A DNA stretch of 64,000 nucleotides. Source: Hormoscilla sp. GUM202. Its GTDB lineage: Bacteria; Cyanobacteriota; Cyanobacteriia; Cyanobacteriales; Desertifilaceae. Within the stretch, counting starts at the first letter, position 1. The number at the start of each line of letters is the position of its first letter. The stretch spans positions 1 through 64,000 of the forward strand of contig RFFC02000017.1 of NCBI GenBank assembly GCA_005518205.2, written 5' to 3'. The notes below the pieces were generated by a model. That model had not been told where the DNA came from, made no database searches, and saw only the letters and a list, made by a program, of their open reading frames with translations. Shown here in pieces: positions 54,695-62,266 of this stretch. The position numbers were made by a program, and so were the translations under genes.

Positions 54695-54787
54695 CTAACT
54701 CGATACATCAATAATGATTTTACCTTCTTTAATAATAAGAATTCTCTTGATATTATGACCGGGTGTGGCAAAAATATTATCGACCAT
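54695..54787 (-). CDS. 30-residue ORF or gene tail upstream of the zinc-ribbon gene
   Basis: MVDNIFATPGHNIKRILIIK EGKIIIDVSS. It looks like the C-terminal end of a larger protein; an in-frame stop lies seven codons before the ATG. Kept because it ends 11 bases before the next start. Confidence 0.35.
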   Translation of the reverse strand: MVDNIFATPGHNIKRILIIKEGKIIIDVSS

Positions 54788-54960
54788 GCTTTGGGCTTCT
54801 TCTACTTAGGAGTGACTTTGGTGACAAATAACGTCAGGTAATTTTCCCGGATTTCTCAATTAGCTTTGGAAAATTGGGCAGAATAATTGATGATAGCTGA
54901 CTACCAAGGATAAACGGTACAGAGTCTTTTACTATCGCCAAAATTAATCATTATCGCCAT

Positions 54961-56313
54961 ATGCACGCTAACCTATCTCAAATTACCAAAATTGTCAAGG
55001 CAGTTTCTCATCACTTCCAGGATGAGGCAATAAACCCATTAGTTACTGGCATTACTACCGATAGCCGCAGTCTCCAGTATGGCAAATCCTCCGGCGAGTT
55101 GTTCCTGGCATTGCGGGGAGAAAAGTTTGACGGACATGAATTTGTCTCGGAGGCGATCGCCCGGGGTGCGATCGCGGCCATCACGGACAAACTCCTGCCC
55201 CTACCCGTACCGCAGTTGGTGGTAGAAGATACCCTCGTAGCTTACCAGCAAATCGCCAGTTGGTGGCGTCAGCAGTTTGACATTCCCATCATTGCGGTCA
55301 CGGGTTCGGTGGGCAAAACTACCACTAAGGAATTAATTGCCGCCGTGTTAGCAACCCAGGGGAATGTGCTCAAAAGTCAAGCCAATTTTAATAACGAAAT
55401 TGGCGTCCCCAAAACCATTTTAGAACTCTCTTCAGAGCATAACTTTGCTGTGCTGGAAATGGCAATGCGCGGTGTCGGCCAAATTGCCCTGTTGACGGAA
55501 ATAGCCCGGCCCACTATGGGGGTAATTACTAATGTGGGAACGGCCCATATCGGTTTGCTTGGTTCCGAAGAGGCGATCGCCCGTGCCAAGTGCGAGTTGC
55601 TAGCAGAAATGCCCCCGACTGGCGTGGCAATTCTCAACCAGGACGATCGCCGACTGATGTCAACTGCGGCCACAGTTTGGCAAGGACAAACTCTTACCTA
55701 CGGTTTAGAATCAGGGGACTTGCGGGGGCGATCGATCGATCCAAATACCCTAGAATTATCAGGAGTGCAGTTGCCTTTACCTTTACCCGGGCGTCACAAT
55801 GCTTCTAGTTATCTGGCAGCATTAGCAGTGGCGCAGGTGCTGAACATTGACTGGACGGTATTTGCGGAAGGTTTGTCAGTGACATTACCTCAAGGACGCG
55901 CCCAGCGCCACGAGTTACCTAATGATCTTGTCATTTTAGATGAAACTTACAATGCCGGGCTAGAATCTATGAAAGCGGCCTTGCATCTGCTAGCAGAAAC
56001 CCCCGGAAAGCGTCACATTGCTGTCCTGGGAACCATGAAAGAATTGGGTACCCGATCGCCCGAGTTTCACCAGCAAGTAGGGGAAACGGCCCGGAACTGC
56101 ATGCTGGATGTCGTACTGGTTTTGGTGGATGACCCCCAAGCAGAGGCGATCGCCCTGGGTGCCGCAGGAATACCTACAGAAACCTTTCCCACTCACGAGT
56201 CCTTGATTAACCGATTGAAAGAGACGATCCAACCGGGCGATCGCCTCTTGTTTAAGGCGTCCCATTCCGTCAGATTAGACCGAGTTGTCAGTCAGCTAAT
56301 GGCTAATCCCTAG
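54961..56313 (+). CDS. murF: UDP-N-acetylmuramoyl-tripeptide--D-alanyl-D-alanine ligase
   Basis: 450 residues. Domain 1 to about 100 (GITTDSRSLQYGKSSGELFL), ATP-binding loop TGSVGKTTT at 114-122, SQANFNNEIGVPKTILEL (UDP-substrate region typical of MurF), TNVGTAHIGLLGS, and domain 3 DETYNAGLESMKAALHLL. MurF adds D-Ala-D-Ala to the peptidoglycan precursor in the cytoplasm. Full length and intact; ATG at 54961. Monocistronic here. Confidence 0.95.
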   Translation: MHANLSQITKIVKAVSHHFQDEAINPLVTGITTDSRSLQYGKSSGELFLALRGEKFDGHEFVSEAIARGAIAAITDKLLPLPVPQLVVEDTLVAYQQIASWWRQQFDIPIIAVTGSVGKTTTKELIAAVLATQGNVLKSQANFNNEIGVPKTILELSSEHNFAVLEMAMRGVGQIALLTEIARPTMGVITNVGTAHIGLLGSEEAIARAKCELLAEMPPTGVAILNQDDRRLMSTAATVWQGQTLTYGLESGDLRGRSIDPNTLELSGVQLPLPLPGRHNASSYLAALAVAQVLNIDWTVFAEGLSVTLPQGRAQRHELPNDLVILDETYNAGLESMKAALHLLAETPGKRHIAVLGTMKELGTRSPEFHQQVGETARNCMLDVVLVLVDDPQAEAIALGAAGIPTETFPTHESLINRLKETIQPGDRLLFKASHSVRLDRVVSQLMANP

Positions 56314-56352
56314 CACTACCGGGATATTCTCATTTGTGTGAGTCAGAAGTGA

Positions 56353-56372
56353 ATAAACCCGGTTTCTTGGCA
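56353..56372. repeat. AAACCCGG hairpin half
   Basis: ATAAACCCGGTTTCTTGG, a degenerate copy just after murF. Confidence 0.5.
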
Positions 56373-56436
56373 CTCTCGAATCAATTTTCAAGCAGATCTC
56401 ACAGCGGACAAGGGCAAATATTTCAGTTAATCTTAC

Positions 56437-56721
56437 CTACTTTAATTGCAGTACAGTTAAGCTATCACTATGGGAAGATTGTCCGACCAGTAGTTGTGCT
56501 ATTTCCAGATAATTCTTAGAAACTCTGGAAAAGCTAATAGCACTGTTCACAATCGTTGGTAAAGTTAGACTGGGCATTTGTGTGGTCAAGAACGTGGTAA
56601 TAATCGTACAAAATACGATAGTCGATAACATTACCACTGCTGGGACTAAGATCAAATCAAACCATGTAGCTTGTCCAAGAATCGCGAAAGGGCAAATATT
56701 TAGTTTTCTTTTCATTGTCAA
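56437..56721 (-). CDS. Small membrane ORF, doubtful
   Basis: 94 residues with one hydrophobic stretch (LILVPAVVMLSTIVFCTIIT). No family recognised and no strong RBS. Might be spurious. Confidence 0.25.
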   Translation of the reverse strand: MTMKRKLNICPFAILGQATWFDLILVPAVVMLSTIVFCTIITTFLTTQMPSLTLPTIVNSAISFSRVSKNYLEIAQLLVGQSSHSDSLTVLQLK

Positions 56722-57240
56722 CTATTGAGGGTCAAAAAAAGTAAATGCAACAACAAATCAGACCTACCTACGGACATCGACAAACCTAGTTTTCGCGTTG
56801 ACACGCGCTACCATCCGGCTAGGGTAATGTCGGCAGAATCCTGGTATCATTTATGTCAATCAATCACCTCGTGGATGCTGATTTCCACGAGCGCATGTTT
56901 ACCCGCATCTTCTGGGTAAAATCGAGCCTCTGTTATCTAACGAGAGACAACAGGCTCGTCAATGGGGCTATTTTTTCCCAGCACAGTTCTTACCCCTAGG
57001 TGGGGTTGGGTAATTTATGTTTCTCTCTATGCCTACGGAGTTAGCTGACGGGCTAGGGCTGAGAGATGCCCCTCTCTGGAGTCTTTGGTTCTCCAAGACA
57101 ACCAGTCCGAGATAAGCCCCTGTAGGGGGTTCCGCCGCTCAGGGAGCTGCATTTTCACTCACTCACTCACCAATTGGATGCCTCGCTGGATTAGGCACTC
57201 TGTTATCTTCATATTTTTATTCTAACTCACACTTATGAAA
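56722..57240. other. Non-coding region with strong hairpins, possible structured RNA
   Basis: CGAGCCTCTGTT ... AACAGGCTCG (56931-56967) is a near-perfect stem followed 10 bases later by a T run. From 57045 to 57150 several short stems nest inside AGCTGACGGGC / GCTCAGGGAGCT: GAGAGATGCCCCTCTC, GGAGTCTTTGGTTCTCC and GCCCCTGTAGGGGGT. No ORF fits. Confidence 0.4.
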
Positions 57241-57294
57241 TTTTCAAGAAACTATTCTTCCCATGAGTGAGCCAAGCCCGATCGCCGGTGGTAG

Positions 57295-58080
57295 CTACCG
57301 CAGACCCTGTTCTCGTAACAGTCGATCTGCCCAAGCTTTGTCGTCTTTCTTCAGTGGTGGTACGGGTTCAAGAGAGTAATCCACGGATATATCGAATCCC
57401 GCTTGCTCATACACCTGAGCTAACAAACTCTGTAAATCCACTAATGGTTCGGGATCTCTTGACCGCAAAGGCAGCAGAAACTGGGGAATCTCTTGGCGGA
57501 CATTAAATCCATACAACTGAGCCCGGGGACGGTTATTTCTGCGAGCAACCAAGATGCGGTAATCTGTGCGTGGGGTTTCACCGAGAATAGGCATGGGTTT
57601 ACCTCCCCGAAGTAAATCAATCTCTACTAGGTGAGTCGGACTAGCGAGCACTTGAGACCGCTTGTCTTCATACGCTTCCCGTCCTTTTCCAGCTCGTTTA
57701 TTAGTGGGAGAGAGAATTTCAATTACTGTCACTACATGGGAGGTTGCCACTTCTCGAATTTCTAAATAACTTTCTCGGATTTCTTCTGGTATGGGCAGGG
57801 TTACCGTTATCGATTCAGATTTTGCTGGCAGGGTTGCAGTCGTCGATCTTATTTGGGTTGGGATCGATCTGTGGGATGTTACAGCTACATCGGGAATCCC
57901 AATTAAGACTGAATCAGAAACATCACTCAAATAGGTTCGCTTTTCGATCGCCGCCCGATATTTCGGATGCAGTGCGGGCCCGAGGGCGATCGCGATCGCG
58001 GTTATCAGGCGATGATGCACCTCCGGCCACAATTCGTGATGTTCTAAATAAGGATTCATTCCCGGGAATGGATAAGGCAT
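57295..58080 (-). CDS. DUF4058 family protein
   Basis: 261 residues from ATG 58080: MPYPFPGMNPYLEHHELWPE VHHRLI is the hallmark opening. IEILSPTNKRAGKGREAYED KRSQVL and VEIDLLRGGKPMP resemble a PD-(D/E)xK-like core (E-I-L-S-P-T-N-K). Function unknown; abundant in cyanobacteria. Divergent from the HIT gene; MITE M1 copy 3 lies between. Confidence 0.88.
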   Translation of the reverse strand: MPYPFPGMNPYLEHHELWPEVHHRLITAIAIALGPALHPKYRAAIEKRTYLSDVSDSVLIGIPDVAVTSHRSIPTQIRSTTATLPAKSESITVTLPIPEEIRESYLEIREVATSHVVTVIEILSPTNKRAGKGREAYEDKRSQVLASPTHLVEIDLLRGGKPMPILGETPRTDYRILVARRNNRPRAQLYGFNVRQEIPQFLLPLRSRDPEPLVDLQSLLAQVYEQAGFDISVDYSLEPVPPLKKDDKAWADRLLREQGLR

Positions 58081-58114
58081 TTTCCTCACCTCGCGCTTTG
58101 GTCATTTCTATTAT

Positions 58115-58216
58115 AAGTACATGGACAAAATTAATTTCACACACTCTCTCGCGCTAGTCTCCATATCCGGAGCATGTCGCCCATGGCTATGTGCAATTAT
58201 TTTTGTCTAACTACTT
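58115..58216. mobile_element. MITE family M1, copy 3
   Basis: Reverse orientation relative to copies 1 and 2: AAGTACATGGACAAAATTAA ... TAATTATTTTTGTCTAACTA then CTT. It separates the divergent DUF4058 and HIT genes. Confidence 0.85.
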
Positions 58217-58232
58217 AACTTAAGTTGCTACC

Positions 58233-58607
58233 GTGAGGGAGCGTTCCTATGGATGCCACAGCCAAAGACCGATTCTCAGACAAACCTCTACTGCGCCCTA
58301 CCCTAGCAGCCATTGTCTTGTTAGTGAAGATGACCTGGCCCTGGCCTTCAAAGATATGAACCCGCAAGCGCCGGTGCATATCCTGGTGATTCCTAAAGAA
58401 CCCATACCCAAGCTTGCCGATGCTGGAGACCAACATCAGGCCCTGATGGGACATCTACTATTAACTGTGAAGCGCGTGGCCGAAATTGCTGGCTTAACTA
58501 ATGGCTACCGGGTGGCGATCGATAATGGGGCCGACGGCGGTCAGACCGTATACCACCTGCACTTGCATATTCTGGGCGGGCGACAGATGACATGGCCTCC
58601 AGGCTAA
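58233..58607 (+). CDS. HIT-family nucleotide hydrolase (HINT-like), altered N-terminus
   Basis: 124 residues. EDDLALAFKDMNPQAPVHIL VIPKEPIP, GYRVAIDNGADGGQTVYHLH LHILGGRQM contains the catalytic H-x-H-x-H triad (HLHLH). HINT proteins hydrolyse AMP-lysine or similar phosphoramidates. The first 30 residues do not match the usual IFSKIIRREIPA entry: that region is garbled, and the expected MDATAKD start (58251) is in a different frame, so frameshifts are likely. It may be non-functional or start internally. Confidence 0.75.
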   Translation: MRERSYGCHSQRPILRQTSTAPYPSSHCLVSEDDLALAFKDMNPQAPVHILVIPKEPIPKLADAGDQHQALMGHLLLTVKRVAEIAGLTNGYRVAIDNGADGGQTVYHLHLHILGGRQMTWPPG

Positions 58608-58979
58608 AGATAAGCTCAGCTTATTAGAGGTATAAGTATAAATGAATTAACAGGGGTTTACAACACGCAGTCAAGTCAGTTATGCTGTATTCAGGTAGGG
58701 ATAAAACCTATGACCTCGTCACAAGCCTATTGACCGAGACCGCATGCAGGATTCCATCAGTCCTGACAACTTGTCGGGCAAGCTGGTCACCGGTGGAAAC
58801 ATCAAAAGGAACCGGCGAAACCCAGAGATGATGAAAAGCCAAATTAGCCAAAATTGGCCTTGAGAGCCTTGTGATTTACCCCAAAATGGCATGCGGAGAA
58901 ATTACCAAAAATGGCGGTCGGGAACGTAAAATCAAATCAAATAGTGTAAGATCTAGAATAGAGGAACTTCGGAAAAACA
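58608..58979. other. Intergenic upstream of the LRR gene
   Basis: No ORF. AGCCAAATTAGCCAAAATTG then GCC (58839-58860) is a short imperfect repeat. The LRR gene's promoter should lie here. Confidence 0.4.
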
Positions 58980-61541
58980 ATGCCAACCGATGAAAATGAA
59001 AACAATAAACTCCATGGCGATGATTATGCAGGCCTGAAGGATCTGTATAACCAGACTGGTGGACATAGTTGGAACAACAAGACAAACTGGGATGTCAGCA
59101 GCGACACTCCCCCCGATGCTGACGTAGTGAATACCTGGCACGGAGTCACGGTGAAGGGCTCGCGAGTAACGGAAATTGACCTGAGCTACAACTCCCTCGC
59201 CGGTGCGATACCGTCCTCATTGGGCGATTTTGACAGTTTGCGAGTGCTCAAGCTGAATAATAACTCCCTCGACGGTACCATACCCGAGGAGTTAAAGAGC
59301 CTCAGCAATTTGCATACGCTCTGGCTGAGGAAAAACTCCCTGAGCGGTACCCTCCCCTCATCGTTAGGTGGGCTCGGCAGTTTGCAAGATCTATTTTTAA
59401 TCAACAATTCTTTCAGCGGTACGCTCCCCTCCTCGTTGAATGCGCTCAGTAATTTGACAAAACTCCGCCTACACAACAACTCCCTGAGCGGTACGATCCC
59501 CTCCTGGTTAGAGTCTCTAACCAATTTGCAAACCCTCGGCTTGTCCGCGAACCCCCTGAGCGGCACCATTCCTTCCTGGTTGGGCACCCACACCAGTTTG
59601 CAAAACCTCTATCTGTGGCAGAACGACCTGAGCGGTACGATCCCCTCAGAACTAGGCTCGCTCACCAATTTGCAAAATATCTGGCTGAAGAATAACCACT
59701 TCCGCGGTACGATACCCGAAAGTATCGAGGCTTTGTCTTTGCCAGCAAAGAACAAACAATTGCAGAACCCCCCCTACGTGGAAACTGAAATTGAGGACGT
59801 GGTTGCTGATTACGAATTAGATGAGGATACTACTTCCAATCACAACCTCAACCTCAATATCAGCGGGAACTTCGGCGACATCAACGACAACATTACCAGG
59901 TACAGCGCTAGCGGTTTGCCAGACGGTTTAACCATTGACTCCATTACTGGGGCGATCGGTGGCACCCCTACTACTAAGCCTACTACGCCTGAACATAGCA
60001 ATTTTATTGTGACGGTAACTGCATCGGATGATGCGGGAGGCTCCGTAACAGATAAATTTAATATTGGAGTATCGTTTCAGAGTTCTGGTTCTAGACTTTA
60101 CCTCATCAATGCGAGTGATTATCAAGCCCTGAAGGATCTCAATAGTAGCATCGGCAACCATTGGAATTTCGAAAACATCCCCGTCTATGATCATTATGGT
60201 CTCCCCCTTGAGATAACTGTTAACAGAATGTTGGATGGGGTGACAGTTAAGAACTCGCGGGTGACGAAACTCGATCTGGAATCCAAAGGACTGAACGGTA
60301 CGATCGCCTCTGAGTTAGGTGCGCTCGCCAATTTGCAAGAACTCAAGCTGGGCCGCAACTCCCTGAGCGGTACGATCCCCTCTGAATTAGGCTCGCTCGG
60401 CAATTTGACATACCTCACACTGAACCTGAACCCTCTGAGCGGTACGATCCCCTCTGAATTAGGCTCGCTCACCAGTTTGGAATATCTCTTGATGAGCACC
60501 GATTCCCTGAGCGGTACCATCCCCTCTGAATTAGGTTCGCTCAGCAGTTTGCAAGATCTCTACCTGAACACCAACTCCCTGAGCGGTACGATCCCCTCTG
60601 AATTAGGCTCGCTCGCCAATTTGCAAAATCTCAACCTGAGCACCAATTCCCTGAGCGGTACGATCCCCTCTGAATTAGGCTCCCTCAGCAGTTTGCAATA
60701 TCTCGGCCTGAGCACCAATTCCCTGAGCGGTACCATCCCCTCTGAATTAGGTGCGCTCACCAGTTTGCAATATCTCTTGCTGGACCACAACTCCCTGAGC
60801 GGTACGATCCCCTCTAAGTTAATCGGCCTAAGAGACCTCAGTCTGGAAGGAAACCCTCCCTATCTGGTAACTGAGATTGACGACGTGGATGCTACTTCCG
60901 GTCAAAGCTTCAGCCTCAATGTCAGCGCGAACTTCGGCGACATCAACAACGACATTAGCAGCTACAGCGCCAATGGTTTGCCAGACGGTTTAACTATTGA
61001 CTCTAGTGGGGCGATCGGTGGCACGCCTGCTACCACGCCTGAGGCTTCGGGCACTCATACGGTGACGGTAACTGCATCGGATGGGAATGGCGAGGCAGAA
61101 GATATATTTAATATTACGGTATCGTCTATCATCACGGGCACTGAAGACGCCGACACACTTTCTGGATACAGGGGCAACGATACCCTCAATGGGGAAGGGG
61201 GCAACGATACCCTCAATGGCCAAGATGGAGACGATCTCCTGAATGGGGGTAACGGAGACGATACCCTCAATGGGGGTAACGGAGACGATACTCTTTCCGG
61301 AGGCGGTGGTGCGGATATTTTTATCTTAGCCTCGGGCATGGGCGAGGATACCATCCACGACTTTGACGATGGCACGGACCTTATCAAGTTAGGAGGAGGT
61401 TTGAGTTATACTGATTTAACATTTGTCTCTCAGGGCGGTTCGACTTCCATTGAAACTGAAGTCGCGGGTTCTCGGGAAGTGTTGGCAATTTTGTCGGGAA
61501 TTGATTCTGGGCTTCTTACTCAAGATGATTTTGTTTTGTAG
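58980..61541 (+). CDS. Plant-type leucine-rich-repeat protein with Ig-like domains and RTX calcium repeats
   Basis: 853 residues. Order: entry motif DDYAGLKDLYNQTGGHSWNN (about 14-33), about 8 LRRs with the plant consensus NSLSGTIPSELGSLTNLQ (65-265), a putative Ig domain (PPYVETEIEDVVADYELDED ... VTVTASDDAGGSVTDKF), a second entry motif (YQALKDLNSSIGNHWNF), about 9 LRRs, a second Ig domain, RTX nonapeptides (LNGEGGNDTLNGQDGDDLLN GGNGDDTL, about 735-775) and a short acidic end. No N-terminal signal: RTX repeats suggest type I secretion with calcium-driven folding outside the cell. ATG 58980; GAGG 15 bases upstream. Recent internal duplication is likely because adjacent LRRs are almost identical in DNA. 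Confidence 0.92.
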   Translation: MPTDENENNKLHGDDYAGLKDLYNQTGGHSWNNKTNWDVSSDTPPDADVVNTWHGVTVKGSRVTEIDLSYNSLAGAIPSSLGDFDSLRVLKLNNNSLDGTIPEELKSLSNLHTLWLRKNSLSGTLPSSLGGLGSLQDLFLINNSFSGTLPSSLNALSNLTKLRLHNNSLSGTIPSWLESLTNLQTLGLSANPLSGTIPSWLGTHTSLQNLYLWQNDLSGTIPSELGSLTNLQNIWLKNNHFRGTIPESIEALSLPAKNKQLQNPPYVETEIEDVVADYELDEDTTSNHNLNLNISGNFGDINDNITRYSASGLPDGLTIDSITGAIGGTPTTKPTTPEHSNFIVTVTASDDAGGSVTDKFNIGVSFQSSGSRLYLINASDYQALKDLNSSIGNHWNFENIPVYDHYGLPLEITVNRMLDGVTVKNSRVTKLDLESKGLNGTIASELGALANLQELKLGRNSLSGTIPSELGSLGNLTYLTLNLNPLSGTIPSELGSLTSLEYLLMSTDSLSGTIPSELGSLSSLQDLYLNTNSLSGTIPSELGSLANLQNLNLSTNSLSGTIPSELGSLSSLQYLGLSTNSLSGTIPSELGALTSLQYLLLDHNSLSGTIPSKLIGLRDLSLEGNPPYLVTEIDDVDATSGQSFSLNVSANFGDINNDISSYSANGLPDGLTIDSSGAIGGTPATTPEASGTHTVTVTASDGNGEAEDIFNITVSSIITGTEDADTLSGYRGNDTLNGEGGNDTLNGQDGDDLLNGGNGDDTLNGGNGDDTLSGGGGADIFILASGMGEDTIHDFDDGTDLIKLGGGLSYTDLTFVSQGGSTSIETEVAGSREVLAILSGIDSGLLTQDDFVL

Positions 61542-61587
61542 TTACCTCACCGCTTCCGACCTATATCTCGAGCGCACCGCCCAGAAA

Positions 61588-61823
61588 GGGGTGTGGTCAA
61601 AAGTAGTTGATCGCCAGGTGCCAGATCCCCGGGTAACGAACCGGACGCTGCCCAGATACATGTATATAGCCCCTGCACACTCCAGGCCAATTCCGCTGCG
61701 AGGAGGGGGCCCCGCGCGTGGGCTTTGTTCATGTAGCCGGGCCCTAAAGGGCAAGGCTTCGCGCTTGGCTTCGCGCTTGGCTTCGGGCTACTCCGTCTCC
61801 TACCAACGGGTTTTGACCACACC
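61588..61823. mobile_element. MITE family M2, copy 2, 236 bp
   Basis: GGGGTGTGGTCAAAAGTAGT ... CAACGGGTTTTGACCACACC with target duplication GCCCAGAAA at 61579-61587 and 61824-61832. Homologous to 54106-54321. It sits within an unrecognised coding remnant directly after the LRR gene. Confidence 0.85.
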
Positions 61824-61835
61824 GCCCAGAAAGTG

Positions 61836-62049
61836 CTCTCGTTGCGCTTTAGCATCCGCCACCGCTGAAACGGCAGTTAAATGGGCTAGCAATATGACCT
61901 GGAAAGGTATTAAACCGATTGTTAATTTGGTCACAACTACCTATGAAACTGGGGTTAAAGTCTTAGCAGATGCCTTAAAACCCTACAAAGTCTTTTGGCA
62001 ACGCTCTGAAAACTTGCCCAAATGGGATATCACCATTGTCCCCTATTGA
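61836..62049 (+). pseudogene. Transposase-like C-terminal remnant
   Basis: AVKWASNMTWKGIKPIVNLV TTTYETGVKVLADALKPYKV then FWQRSENLPKWDITIVPY-stop. The closing pattern loosely resembles ISAzo13-type transposases, but I am not sure. Upstream coding is broken by MITE M2. Confidence 0.3.
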
Positions 62050-62266
62050 TTGGTATCTTATTTTCCCGCAAGTACCTAAGTTAAGCTGTATTCAGTTCGG
62101 GAAAACAACCTGCCTAGGATATCCGGATAAAGCAGGAAATCAAGGGAGATAGTAACATCCCTACCTTTTATTGCAGGACTGGAAGCATGTAACGAGATTC
62201 TGACTTCCAGATCCCGCCTTCAGAGGGCGTTCCCAAGTTCGACAGAAAACAAGATGTTCAGACAAT
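62050..62266. other. Intergenic before the beta-propeller gene
   Basis: Contains AAGCTGTATTCAGTTCGGG, resembling TATGCTGTATTCAGGTAGGG in the LRR leader at 58680; possible shared regulatory or mobile sequence. No ORF. Confidence 0.4.

Noticed and set aside
59186..61387. Several minus-strand frames such as SEGMVPLREL repeats
   Set aside because: Antisense shadows of the LRR and RTX repeats.
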